Shown: piece after piece, positions 34,034-43,282 of the stretch
How the letters are laid out: every line of letters begins with the position of its first letter
Numbering within the stretch: position 1 is the first letter of the stretch
Source of the DNA: an uncultured Prevotella sp.
GTDB lineage: Bacteria > Bacteroidota > Bacteroidia > Bacteroidales > Bacteroidaceae
Length of the DNA: 64,000 nucleotides
Reading direction: 5' to 3'
Assembly: GCA_900315035.1 (NCBI GenBank)
Contig: OMXO01000005.1
Span: 1 to 64,000 of the forward strand
Notes under the pieces: model-generated
Seen by the model: only the letters and a program-made list of their open reading frames with translations
What the model was told of the DNA's origin: nothing
The model's database searches: none
Program-made: the position numbers and the translations under genes

Positions 34034-35401
34034 ATGAAAAAGGTATTATATAGTGTTATTGCTGCCGGCTTGTTCGCTTTCGGGTTTACTTCTTGTAGCC
34101 CCCAGGACAGCGATAGCCACAGCTTAGGCGGTTCTCCCGTTAACGCCTCAGCACTTTCTATCAGTGCAAATGTCACAGCCGACGAGTCTGGCCAGGCAAA
34201 TGTGGTAACTGTCACAAATGGTTCACAGGCTCAGAGTGGTGTTCGCTACTACATCAGTCTTGATGGCAAGTCACTCATTGAGACCGCTGCTGGTGGTTCT
34301 GTCACTCAGGTCGTGAAGAAGAAGGGCGACTATACCGCTCAGTTATATGCGTTCTCTGCTTGTGATCAGCAAATGATTTCTACCAACTATACCATTGCTG
34401 AGAACTGGAAAGATCCCAGTGCTTCTGACGAGCCAGATGGTTGGATGGGCTTCACCGCAGGTACGAACCTGCTGGCTGAGTGGCAACCCGACAATAATTA
34501 TTGGTTCTCACCTTCAGACTGGTCTGGTGGTCTTGATCCCGGATTTGATGGTGACATCCATAGCGGTTTGAATTTCACAATTCCTGCAAATACAGGTAGC
34601 GACCAGTGGCAGGCTCAGGTTCACATTGAACACAACGGTCCGACACTGAGTGCTAGTAAGAATTATGACTTCTCGGTTGTTATTATGTCAGGTGCTGGCA
34701 ACATTAAGGCAACTGTTAAGCCTCAGAAGGAAGGTGACGATAATACATTCTTCACAGCAGATCAGTATCCTCTCCATGAAGGTCTGAATGTTGTTGCTCT
34801 AAGTAATGTACAGGGCTTTGATGGTCAGTTCAAACTTGCCCTCGACTTCGCAGCTGCTCCTGTTGGAACAGAGTTCACCATCATGAATGTATTCCTGAGC
34901 GAGCATAATGATGCCAACGTGGCTCCCTTCGACTACGAATCTAGCAAGAATATCCTGAAGGATCAGCCTTTCGGTGCCGATTTCCGTTTCTGGTTTGCTG
35001 ATGGTGGTTGGGGTCAGATTGCTGATCCTGAGCACGAGGGTGACTCAACTTCAGAGTTCTCTCTGACCATACCTAACGGTATTGGTGGTGATCAGTGGCA
35101 GGGACAGGTACACATCCCGTTCGATAACGTGAAACTGAGCGCTGGCAAGAAGTATAACTTCTCTATAGTAGTGATTGCCGACAACAACATTCCTGGTCTC
35201 ACAGTGAAGCCACAGAATGACGCTGATGACAACTCATTCCTCTCTGCCGACCGTCATGCAGTGGCTGCTAATGTGCCAACAGCTATCGTGCTGACCTCTC
35301 GTGAAGGATTCGACGGTAAGTTCCGTCTCTGTCTTGACTTCGGAGGTACACCAGCAGGTACAAATGTGACCATTCTTGACATGTATCTTGCAGAAGAGTA
35401 A
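34034..35401 (+). CDS. Surface glycan-binding lipoprotein with duplicated CBM-like domain
   Basis: A 455-residue lipoprotein (FGFTSC lipobox) in the SusE/SGBP position. Residues ~25-115 look like an Ig-like spacer. The rest is an internal duplication: unit 1 ~150-290 and unit 2 ~322-455 share SDQWQAQVHIEHNG / GDQWQGQVHIPFDN, KNYDFSVVIMSG / KKYNFSIVVIAD, TVKPQ and GFDGQFKLALDF / GFDGKFRLCLDF. Both resemble CBM4-type beta-sandwich carbohydrate-binding modules, and W residues at matching positions could stack on sugar rings. The two modules probably bind beta-glucan chains at the cell surface. A terminator-like hairpin follows before the enzymes. Confidence 0.87.
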   Translation: MKKVLYSVIAAGLFAFGFTSCSPQDSDSHSLGGSPVNASALSISANVTADESGQANVVTVTNGSQAQSGVRYYISLDGKSLIETAAGGSVTQVVKKKGDYTAQLYAFSACDQQMISTNYTIAENWKDPSASDEPDGWMGFTAGTNLLAEWQPDNNYWFSPSDWSGGLDPGFDGDIHSGLNFTIPANTGSDQWQAQVHIEHNGPTLSASKNYDFSVVIMSGAGNIKATVKPQKEGDDNTFFTADQYPLHEGLNVVALSNVQGFDGQFKLALDFAAAPVGTEFTIMNVFLSEHNDANVAPFDYESSKNILKDQPFGADFRFWFADGGWGQIADPEHEGDSTSEFSLTIPNGIGGDQWQGQVHIPFDNVKLSAGKKYNFSIVVIADNNIPGLTVKPQNDADDNSFLSADRHAVAANVPTAIVLTSREGFDGKFRLCLDFGGTPAGTNVTILDMYLAEE

Positions 35402-35416
35402 TTTCATTAAATATCT

Positions 35417-35451
35417 GGGTGGGCACCAGATGCGGTGCTCACCCTCTTTTT
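35417..35451 (+). terminator. Internal terminator between binding genes and enzyme genes of the PUL
   Basis: GGGTGGGCACC (35417-35427) pairs with GGTGCTCACCC (35434-35444, one wobble), loop AGATGC, followed by TCTTTTT. No -7 box is seen before the GH16 start, so the enzymes probably rely on readthrough and would be expressed less than susCD. Confidence 0.85.
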
Positions 35452-35466
35452 CGTTAGAGATTATAA

Positions 35467-37173
35467 ATGATTAGGTTTTTTATCATATCACTATGCCTTT
35501 CGGCCTCATTGCTGGCAGCAGCACAGGCGGATAACTCGCTTGCCACCACTCATGAACCATCGGGATATGTGCCAGAGGGCTATGAGTTGAATTGGAGTGA
35601 CGAGTTCGCAAGCGGTACTACGCTCAATAGCAATGACTGGACTCATGAAACGAAAAGTAAGGGTTGGGTGAATAACGAATTACAGTATTATGTCAATCAC
35701 ACAACTCCTGACGGGAACTTAGTTACAGAGGTAAAGGATGATGCACTCATCATTCGTTGCTTGAAGGAAAATGGCAGGATCTACTCTGGACGTGTCTATG
35801 CCAAGGTGCGTCAAGGCTGGACTTATGGCTATATCGAGGGACGTATCAAATTGCCGAAGGGCAAAGGCACATGGCCAGCCTTTTGGATGATGCCCGTCAA
35901 TTTCAGGTCATGGCCCGCTGATGGAGAGATTGACATCATGGAAGAGGTGGGATACCATCCGAACTATGTGTCATCTAGCCTTCATGCTAATGCCCATGTC
36001 CATTCCAATGGTACTCAAGTAACCCATGAGATGCTTTGCGAGGGTGCTGAGGATGGTTATCACGTCTATGGTATCGAGTGGACGGCGCAGAAGATTACAA
36101 CCTATGTCGATGGCAAGAAACAACTGGAGTATGCGAATCGCGGTTTAGGTCGTGATGACTGGCCTTATGATGCCCCTTTCTATGTCATCTTGAACTTGGC
36201 ATGGGGCGGTGACTGGGGTGGTGCCCAGGGTGTTGATGAGAGTGCACTTCCCGTAGAGATGCTTATCGATTATGTCCGTGTCTATCAGAAGTCTGATCCG
36301 GATAGTGAGCCGAAAGATAATCTTAAACTTGGCGACACTAAACTGGAGAGCATCGGTGGCAATGCCTACAGTGCCATTACAGATTTGGTGCAAGGCAAGA
36401 ATTATACGGTGACGGGCGATCTCGGACTGACAGGTAAGAGCTCCTGGTATCTCGATCCCGATTTTTTTACACGCAACACTGACGGTTCCCTGAAATTTAT
36501 TGCCGTCAGTGGCCGTTATCAGGTGACAGCCTATTTCGGAGCTGATTATTTTAGAGTGACACCTCTAACCGAAAGTGGCGATTGGGTGACTTATAATAAG
36601 GATGATGGTACAGGCTGTCTTTGGGTCATAGGTAACAATGGTATAGGGAAACCTTCATCGGCCTATGCAGGTAATTGGGGAGCGATTAACAACTGGAGTC
36701 CAACACCAGAGATGTTCTTCCCAGTACCTCAAATACGTGAGAAAATTTATCAGCTGACACTCACCGTCGGACAGCAACTCAATTCGACAGATGTGAATTT
36801 CAAGTTCTTCCATCAGCCTGGCTATGGTAATGACAGCAGCGACGAGTTCAATTTGAAAGAAGGTTCCCCTTGCCACATATCCATGACGAGCGATGTGTTT
36901 AAGGTGGATGATGTGGAAAGTGGAAATATTAAGCTTAAGAGTGGTGCAACGATTACAGATGGTGAGACATATGTGTTTACCATAGATTGTTCAGACCCAA
37001 AGAATGCTGTGGTTACAGTCGCAGGGGGCAGTACCAGCGGTATCCGTCCTGTTGCGGTCTCTACCAGAGAAATGGATGGCGATATCTACAACTTGCAAGG
37101 ACAACGTGTAGTCCGTCCTGGCAGGGGAATTTATATTCAGAATGGACACAAATACTACGCAAATCCGAAGTAA
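35467..37173 (+). CDS. GH16 beta-glucanase with C-terminal sorting-like motif
   Basis: A 568-residue exported endo-beta-glucanase. Signal peptide ~1-20; GH16 domain ~35-275 with NWSDEFASG, the aromatic-rich WPAFWMMP and catalytic EIDIMEE (nucleophile and acid Glu flanking Asp), SLHANAHVHSNG, and YDAPFYVILNLAWGG. The EIDIMEE spacing (with an extra residue) is that of laminarinase-type rather than strict lichenase-type enzymes. Residues ~285-530 form beta-rich domains of unknown type. The C-terminus reads YNLQGQRVVRPGRGIYIQNG, the Prevotella-type terminal motif. It likely cuts beta-1,3 or mixed-linkage glucan outside the cell. Confidence 0.92.
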   Translation: MIRFFIISLCLSASLLAAAQADNSLATTHEPSGYVPEGYELNWSDEFASGTTLNSNDWTHETKSKGWVNNELQYYVNHTTPDGNLVTEVKDDALIIRCLKENGRIYSGRVYAKVRQGWTYGYIEGRIKLPKGKGTWPAFWMMPVNFRSWPADGEIDIMEEVGYHPNYVSSSLHANAHVHSNGTQVTHEMLCEGAEDGYHVYGIEWTAQKITTYVDGKKQLEYANRGLGRDDWPYDAPFYVILNLAWGGDWGGAQGVDESALPVEMLIDYVRVYQKSDPDSEPKDNLKLGDTKLESIGGNAYSAITDLVQGKNYTVTGDLGLTGKSSWYLDPDFFTRNTDGSLKFIAVSGRYQVTAYFGADYFRVTPLTESGDWVTYNKDDGTGCLWVIGNNGIGKPSSAYAGNWGAINNWSPTPEMFFPVPQIREKIYQLTLTVGQQLNSTDVNFKFFHQPGYGNDSSDEFNLKEGSPCHISMTSDVFKVDDVESGNIKLKSGATITDGETYVFTIDCSDPKNAVVTVAGGSTSGIRPVAVSTREMDGDIYNLQGQRVVRPGRGIYIQNGHKYYANPK

Positions 37174-37182
37174 TAGGTGATT

Positions 37183-38409
37183 ATGAAGAAATCAATCATA
37201 TACCTGGCCATGATCCTGCTGGCAGCTTGCACTCAAGTTGAGAAGCAGTCAGCAGGCTTTGTAACCATCCAAGGCCATGACCTCATTCAGCCCAATGGCG
37301 AGAAACTCTTCATCAAGGGTACTAACCTCGGTAATTGGCTCAACCCAGAGGGCTATATGTTCGGATTTGGTCGTACCAATTCGGCCTGGATGATTGACCT
37401 GCTTTTCAAAGAGGCAGTAGGACCAGACTTTACCGCAGAGTTCTGGCAGCAATTCAAGGATAACTATATCACACGAAAGGATATCGACTTTATTGCGCAG
37501 CAGGGTGCCAACACTATTCGCCTGCCTTTTAACTACAAACTCTTCACTGATGAAGATTATATGGGGCAGACGGGATCAAAGGACGGCTATGAGCGTATAG
37601 ATTCTGTGCTGAGTTGGTGTAAGGCCAACAATCTGTATCTGATTCTCGACATGCACGACTGTCCAGGAGGACAAACGGGTGATAATATCGATGACAGTTA
37701 CGGCTATCCCTGGATATATGAGAGTGAGGCTTCACAACAGTTGTTCTGTCAGATCTGGCGCGAGATAGCTGATCGATATAAGAACGAGACAACCATTCTT
37801 GGTTATGAGTTGATGAACGAGCCTATTGCGCATTATTTTGAGAATAAAGATTCTCTCTACGAAATGCTCCAGCCTCTTTATAAGCGCTGTGTGAAATCCA
37901 TCCGTGAGGTTGACCAGAATCATATTATTCTTTTAGGTGGCGCTCATTGGAACAGTTTCTTCTGGATGCTTGATGATGCCAGCTTTGACGACAAGCTGAT
38001 GTACACCTGTCATCGATATGGTGGAGATGCAACCAAAGAGGCTATTGCCCATTATGTTAACTTCCGTGATTCAATGAATCGCCCTATGTATATGGGTGAG
38101 TTCGGACATAATACTGCAGAGTGGCAGCGAGATTTTGTCAAGGTGCTGAAAGAAGTTAATATCGGCTATACGTTCTGGCCATATAAGAAGGTCGATAGCT
38201 CGTGCATGATGGGTATATCACGTCCTGAGGGTTGGGATAGTATCGTGGTGAAATATGCAGAAACATCGCGTAATACTTATCAAGAATGGCGTGACGCTCG
38301 TCCCAATCAGGCTCGTTTCCGTGAGTTGCTGATGCAGTTTGTCAAGAATAGCAGGTTTGAAAATTGTCAGCCGCAAGCAGACTATATTGAAACAATGGGA
38401 CTGAAATAG
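37183..38409 (+). CDS. GH5-family beta-glucanase lipoprotein
   Basis: A 408-residue glycoside hydrolase of the GH5 type. Start at ATG 37183; an in-frame GTG at 37177 is unlikely. Lipobox LLAACTQ anchors it in the envelope. TIM-barrel motifs: FIKGTNLGNWLNPEGYM, ANTIRLPFNY, YLILDMHDCPGGQ, acid/base Glu in YELMNEPIAHYF and nucleophile Glu in MYMGEFGHN. The N-terminal GTNLGNWL block resembles exo-beta-1,3-glucanases of GH5, which fits the GH16 and GH3 neighbours; subfamily not determinable by eye. It starts 9 bp after the GH16 stop. Confidence 0.9.
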   Translation: MKKSIIYLAMILLAACTQVEKQSAGFVTIQGHDLIQPNGEKLFIKGTNLGNWLNPEGYMFGFGRTNSAWMIDLLFKEAVGPDFTAEFWQQFKDNYITRKDIDFIAQQGANTIRLPFNYKLFTDEDYMGQTGSKDGYERIDSVLSWCKANNLYLILDMHDCPGGQTGDNIDDSYGYPWIYESEASQQLFCQIWREIADRYKNETTILGYELMNEPIAHYFENKDSLYEMLQPLYKRCVKSIREVDQNHIILLGGAHWNSFFWMLDDASFDDKLMYTCHRYGGDATKEAIAHYVNFRDSMNRPMYMGEFGHNTAEWQRDFVKVLKEVNIGYTFWPYKKVDSSCMMGISRPEGWDSIVVKYAETSRNTYQEWRDARPNQARFRELLMQFVKNSRFENCQPQADYIETMGLK

Positions 38410-38437
38410 TCTCTTCTAACAATAAACTGGAAATAAA

Positions 38438-40687
38438 ATGAAGAATTTTGTATTATCATTACTTCTGCTCAGTGCTTCAGCCAGCTCAAGCGCACAGACT
38501 TTACCCGTTTATCTCGATGAAACGAAGCCTGTTGAAATGCGCATTGAAGATGCATTGAAGCGCATGACACTCGACGAAAAGATAGCAGTGATCCATGCTC
38601 AGTCGAAATTCTCTAGTCCAGGTGTAAAACGCCTCGGATTCCCGGATCTTTGGACTGATGATGGTCCTCATGGTGTGCGTCCTGACGTGCTATGGGATGA
38701 GTGGGTTCAGGCTGGACAGACCAACGACTCTTGTGTAGCTTTCCCAGCGCTTACCTGTCTGGCTGCCACATGGAATCCCGAGTTGGCACGTCTCTATGGC
38801 GAAAGCCTTGGCGAGGAGGCCCTTTATCGTTCAAAGAGTGTTATGCTTGGCCCTGGTGTGAACATCTATCGTACACCATTAGGCGGACGTAACTTTGAGT
38901 ATATGGGCGAGGATCCTTGGTTGGCATCACGCATGGTGGTGCCTTATGTTCAGGGGCTGCAGTCGAAAGGTGTAGCTGCCTGCGTGAAACATTATGCACT
39001 GAATAATGATGAAGAATACCGTCATCAGGTGAATGTGGTGATATCCGACCGTGCTTTACATGAAATATACCTGCCGGCTTTCAAGGCTGCAGTCATGGAA
39101 GGTAAGGCCTGGAGCATCATGGGCGCCTACAATCTATATAAAAACCAACACAATTGTCACAATAATACGCTGCTGAATAAAATCCTGAAACAGGATTGGC
39201 AGTTCGATGGGGTCGTCATCTCAGACTGGGGCGGCTGCCATAACACCGAAGAAGCTATCATGAATGGTCTGGATCTGGAATTCGGAACATGGACTGATGG
39301 GTTGTCAATGGGAGCAACTAATGCCTATGACACCTATTATCTGGCAGATGCCTACAAACGTCTGATTAAAGAAGGCAAATTCTCCACGAAGGAACTCGAT
39401 GAGAAGGTACGCCGTCTGCTCCGTTTGTTCTATCGCACTACGATGAACCGTCAGAAGCCCTATGGTTTCCTTTGCTCTGAAAGCCATTATGATGCTGCTT
39501 TGAAGATTGCCCAAGAAGGTATTGTCCTGCTCAAGAATGATATTGTGAAGACTGGTAAGAAGAAACAGCCTTTGCTGCCGATAGACCCAGCACAAACGAA
39601 GCGCATCCTCGTTGTAGGTGAGAATGCTATCAAAATGATGACCGTAGGAGGCGGCTCCAGTTCGCTGAAGGTACAGCGAGAGATTCTTCCTCTTGATGGT
39701 ATCAAAGCTCGCTTTAATAAGTCTGAAGTTGACTTCGCTCGTGGTTATGTCGGTGATACCGTACAGAGCTATAACGGAGTGACGGTAGGTCGTAGTCTTT
39801 ATGATAATCGCTCGAAAGAGGATTTGATTAGTGAGGCTGTAGAGAAAGCCAAGTCTGCCGATGTTGTGATATTCGTCGGTGGCTTGAATAAGAGCGACTA
39901 TCAGGACTGTGAAGGGCATGATCGTCGGAGTTATGACTTGCCTTATGCCCAGAATGAGGTCATCGAGGCTATTGTAAAGGTAAATCCACGTCTTGTGTAT
40001 GTGAATATCTCAGGAAATGGTGCAGCGCTTCCTTGGCTGCAGAAGGTTCCCGCCATGCTGCAGGGATGGTTTATTGGCTCAGAGTCAGGTGAGGCTATTG
40101 CCAGTGTACTGGCTGGTGATGTGAATCCTTCAGGAAAACTTCCGTTTACTTGGTATGCTAACCTGGACCAGTGTGGTGCTCATGCATTGAAGACTTATCC
40201 CGGCACTTGGCGTGAGGATCATAAAGTTATTGATGAAGAATATAAGGAAGGTATTTATGTAGGTTATCGTTGGACGGATAAGCAAAATGTGAAACCCACA
40301 TTTGCTTTCGGACATGGACTGAGTTACACATCTTTCAAGATTGAAGGCCTGAAAGCAGATAAAAAGGAATTGACGGCTGATGATCAGATATCGTTTACTG
40401 TGAAAGTTACTAATACAGGTGATAAGGCTGGTGCAGAAACTGTACAGCTTTACATCAGTGACAAGAAGGCTAGTGTTGATCGCCCGATTAAGGAACTAAA
40501 AGCGTTCCAGAAGGTATATCTCCAGCCAGGTGAAAGCCGTGACGTGACATTGTCTATCGGTAAGGAGGCTCTGAGCTTCTACGACGAGACAAGTTCGCAG
40601 TGGAAAGCTGAACCAGGAGAATTTGAGGCACTGGTTGGAACAGCTTCAGACAGACTCTCTAGTAGTTTTTCATTCATACTCAATTAG
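38438..40687 (+). CDS. bglX: GH3 beta-glucosidase
   Basis: A 749-residue exported enzyme finishing oligosaccharide breakdown to glucose. Signal peptide MKNFVLSLLLLSASASSSA. GH3 N-domain ~35-330 with GPHGVRPDVLWDEW, GPGVNIYRTPLGGRNFEYMGEDP, KHYALNNDEEYR and nucleophile Asp in GVVISDWGGC; C-domain ~355-590 with GIVLLKN and VVIFVGGLNKSDYQDCEGHDR; fibronectin-III-like domain ~640-749 (VKVTNTGDKAGAETVQLYI). Last enzyme of the PUL. The symbol is by family resemblance only. Confidence 0.92.
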   Translation: MKNFVLSLLLLSASASSSAQTLPVYLDETKPVEMRIEDALKRMTLDEKIAVIHAQSKFSSPGVKRLGFPDLWTDDGPHGVRPDVLWDEWVQAGQTNDSCVAFPALTCLAATWNPELARLYGESLGEEALYRSKSVMLGPGVNIYRTPLGGRNFEYMGEDPWLASRMVVPYVQGLQSKGVAACVKHYALNNDEEYRHQVNVVISDRALHEIYLPAFKAAVMEGKAWSIMGAYNLYKNQHNCHNNTLLNKILKQDWQFDGVVISDWGGCHNTEEAIMNGLDLEFGTWTDGLSMGATNAYDTYYLADAYKRLIKEGKFSTKELDEKVRRLLRLFYRTTMNRQKPYGFLCSESHYDAALKIAQEGIVLLKNDIVKTGKKKQPLLPIDPAQTKRILVVGENAIKMMTVGGGSSSLKVQREILPLDGIKARFNKSEVDFARGYVGDTVQSYNGVTVGRSLYDNRSKEDLISEAVEKAKSADVVIFVGGLNKSDYQDCEGHDRRSYDLPYAQNEVIEAIVKVNPRLVYVNISGNGAALPWLQKVPAMLQGWFIGSESGEAIASVLAGDVNPSGKLPFTWYANLDQCGAHALKTYPGTWREDHKVIDEEYKEGIYVGYRWTDKQNVKPTFAFGHGLSYTSFKIEGLKADKKELTADDQISFTVKVTNTGDKAGAETVQLYISDKKASVDRPIKELKAFQKVYLQPGESRDVTLSIGKEALSFYDETSSQWKAEPGEFEALVGTASDRLSSSFSFILN

Positions 40688-40756
40688 TTAATAGTTAGTA
40701 GTAAATTAGTTGTTAGCAATTATTCGTAAAGAGTTCGTTTTTTAGGTTAACAGGGA

Positions 40757-40791
40757 AGGGCGTGTGCGGGAGCATATGCCCTTTGTTTTTT
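40757..40791 (+). terminator. Terminator of the polysaccharide utilization locus
   Basis: GGGCGTGTGC (40758-40767) pairs with GCATATGCCC (40772-40781, two wobbles) around loop GGGA, with A-T closing pair and a T-rich tail to 40791. Confidence 0.92.
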
Positions 40792-40836
40792 ATTATATTT
40801 TTTTTGAAAAAGTGAGTTAATACAAAAATAATTTCG

Positions 40837-40844
40837 TATCTTTG
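40837..40844 (+). promoter_or_regulatory. -7 box of the SusR-like regulator
   Basis: TATCTTTG at 40837-40844, 25 nt before the ATG at 40870. No clear -33 at the usual distance. Confidence 0.6.
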
Positions 40845-40869
40845 CCCTCGCGAACTAGAACATTTACGA

Positions 40870-42525
40870 ATGAGACTACTATCAACAGCATTATTCATTA
40901 TGCTTGCAAGCTTGTTGCAGGCTCAGAATTACGATATAAATTCGCTGCTTCTGCAGATTGACGAGGCCATTGGTCAGTCGCCTCAGGTAACCGCAGATTA
41001 TGAGCGGGAGATTGATGCTACAAGGCAGCTCTTTCTGGAGGCTAAGAGACCTCAGGAGCAGTATCAGCATGCTATCCGACTTTATGAACAGTATAAGTCG
41101 TTTATGAACGACTCGTCTGTGTATTATTTGGAACAGGCTGAACAGGCGGCGAAGCTTCAAGGACTTGTAGCTCAGGTAGGCTATTGTAGGGCGTTGAAGG
41201 CTTTTCAGTGCTCCACTGTTGGTGCCTACGATGAGGCATTGGCCTTCCTGAAAAGCATCGATAAACAACAACTTGACTCCATAGGACTTCGTCATTATTA
41301 CCAGTCACAGATGCATGTGTATGGGGAATTGGGCTATTATTCGATTATCCCTGCAATGAAAGACCATTACTTTGGACTCCAGAATGTGTATCGTGATTCG
41401 CTCTTTGCTATGATTGATCATCAGGAACAGGATTACATGATGTACAAAATCTACGAACTTCAAGGGCAGAATAAGATGGAAGAAGCCAGAGAACTTAGCG
41501 ACGAGTGGGTGAAGCGCATTAGCCCTGATAGTCGCGACTATGCCATTGCTGCATATTATCATTCTTTGGTATGCGAAAATGAAGAAGATACTGAATACTG
41601 GTTGGGACAGTCGGCACTCAGCGACATCCGGCATGCTGTAATGGATCAGGCTTCCTTACTCTCTTTAGCTGATATCCTGAACAGACAAGGCGACCTTGAA
41701 CGCTCTTATAGATACATTAGGTTTACGTGGGATTGCAATAATAGGTTTAATACCCGAATGCGTTCATGGCAGATTACGCCTATCCTGAATGTGATAGAAA
41801 AAAACTATCAGAAAGCAGCAGACCGGAATACAAGGATACTCACAACATCAATCATTGCCGTCAGCATCCTGGCATTACTGTTGCTGGGATTGTTGCTCTT
41901 TGTTCACCATAGGAATCGCCAACTTGCCATAGCTCGCAATGCTTTGAAAGAGTCGAACGATGAATTGGAAGTTGCCAATCGTCAGTTAGCTACCCAAAAA
42001 GATGAACTTTCTGAGTTGAATGTAAAACAGTCAATACTGAATTCACAACTCTCGGAGAGTAATCATGTGAAAGAGGAGTATATAGGAAGGTTTATGAGCC
42101 TTTGCTCACAATATATCGACAAACTGGATGACTATCGTAAGTTTGTAAACAAAAAAGTGAAGAATAAAGAGTTTGATGAACTGTATCGCTTGTCAAAATC
42201 CACAGAACTGAAAGAAAAGGAATTGGAAGAATTGTATGAGAACTTTGATTCTGTATTCCTAAATCTGTTCCCTACTTTTGTCGATGACTTTAATGCATTG
42301 TTAGACCCAGAGACCCAGATTCACCCAAAGGATGAGAATCGTCTCACTACGGAAATCCGCATCTTTGCCCTTATCCGACTTGGTATCGAGGATTCGTCAA
42401 AGATCGCAGAGTTCCTCCACTACAGCGTTAATACCATCTACAATTATCGTGCTCGTATCAAGAACGGGGCCCTTAACAATCGTGAAAGTTTTGAACGACG
42501 TGTGAAGTTGCTTGGACTATTATAG
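40870..42525 (+). CDS. SusR-like transmembrane transcriptional regulator (DUF6377 type)
   Basis: A 551-residue single-span regulator matching the SusR layout: signal/anchor at the N-terminus, a TPR-like helical periplasmic sensor (~25-315), one membrane helix near 320-345 (ILTTSIIAVSILALLLLGLLLF), a coiled coil (~350-405, KESNDELEVANRQLATQKDE) and a cytoplasmic domain ending in a helix-turn-helix (EDSSKIAEFLHYSVNTIYNYRARIKNG). It would sense glycan fragments in the periplasm and activate the upstream PUL. Its own promoter separates it from the GH3 gene. The stop codon abuts that of the convergent response regulator with no gap. Confidence 0.9.
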   Translation: MRLLSTALFIMLASLLQAQNYDINSLLLQIDEAIGQSPQVTADYEREIDATRQLFLEAKRPQEQYQHAIRLYEQYKSFMNDSSVYYLEQAEQAAKLQGLVAQVGYCRALKAFQCSTVGAYDEALAFLKSIDKQQLDSIGLRHYYQSQMHVYGELGYYSIIPAMKDHYFGLQNVYRDSLFAMIDHQEQDYMMYKIYELQGQNKMEEARELSDEWVKRISPDSRDYAIAAYYHSLVCENEEDTEYWLGQSALSDIRHAVMDQASLLSLADILNRQGDLERSYRYIRFTWDCNNRFNTRMRSWQITPILNVIEKNYQKAADRNTRILTTSIIAVSILALLLLGLLLFVHHRNRQLAIARNALKESNDELEVANRQLATQKDELSELNVKQSILNSQLSESNHVKEEYIGRFMSLCSQYIDKLDDYRKFVNKKVKNKEFDELYRLSKSTELKEKELEELYENFDSVFLNLFPTFVDDFNALLDPETQIHPKDENRLTTEIRIFALIRLGIEDSSKIAEFLHYSVNTIYNYRARIKNGALNNRESFERRVKLLGLL

Positions 42526-43278
42526 CTATTGTCCAAAGAACTTTGACTTGAGATATTGATCGAAATTCTCCTTGAAAGCATCTGTGACGCGTATGATTTC
42601 GTTGCCGATGTAAATACAGTCGTTGCGATCTACACTCCGTATCTTGTTTAGGGCTATGATATAGGAACGGTGTACACGCATAAATTGTTCTGCAGGCAAC
42701 ATATCCTCTACGCTTTTCATCGTGAGGTGGGTGATTAGAGGCTTTTGTGAGTCTTCAAGATAGAACATCACGTAGTCTTTCATACCGCAGACGTATAGAA
42801 TCTTGGAAAGTGCTACTTGTCGGTATTCGCCATCAACTTTCAGAAAAATAGTCTGGTCTGAGCTCCCGCATGGTATAGAAACCGAAGAGGGATTATCACT
42901 TGCTGGTACTTGCTCCCTGTGTGAGAACCAGTCACGGGCTTTTTCTACTGCTGCGATAAACTTATTATACCGGATGGGCTTCAATAGAAAATCGAGCGCA
43001 CTGACTTCGTAACTCTCATAGGCATACTCCTTAAAGGCGGTGGTGAAGATGACCTTTGTGCTGACTGATAGCATATGAGCCAGTTCCATACCGTTGAGGT
43101 CGGGCATCTGGATATCAAGGAACAGCAGGTTGGGCTGTTGCTCTTTAATGGCATTGATGGCCTCAACAGAGTCGGTAAATGAGCCAATTAACTCGAGGTC
43201 GGGGGTCTTGGCTACGAATGACTCTAATAATTTGACGGCAAGTGGTTCATCGTCAACAATCATGCAGGATATTGTCAT
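42526..43278 (-). CDS. LytTR-family response regulator
   Basis: A 250-residue response regulator. Receiver ~3-120: acidic pair in MIVDDEPLA, phospho-Asp in LLFLDIQMPDLNG, Thr in FTTAFKEYAYES and Lys in FLLKPIRYN. LytTR DNA-binding domain ~145-248: IFLKVDGEYRQVALSKILYVCGMKDYV, LEDSQKPLITHLTMKSVEDMLPAEQFMRVHRSYIIAL. LytTR proteins usually bind two ~10-bp direct repeats 22 bp apart, a pattern present upstream of the nearby receptor gene. Encoded 4 bp after its sensor kinase. Confidence 0.95.
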   Translation of the reverse strand: MTISCMIVDDEPLAVKLLESFVAKTPDLELIGSFTDSVEAINAIKEQQPNLLFLDIQMPDLNGMELAHMLSVSTKVIFTTAFKEYAYESYEVSALDFLLKPIRYNKFIAAVEKARDWFSHREQVPASDNPSSVSIPCGSSDQTIFLKVDGEYRQVALSKILYVCGMKDYVMFYLEDSQKPLITHLTMKSVEDMLPAEQFMRVHRSYIIALNKIRSVDRNDCIYIGNEIIRVTDAFKENFDQYLKSKFFGQ

Positions 43279-43282
43279 AACT

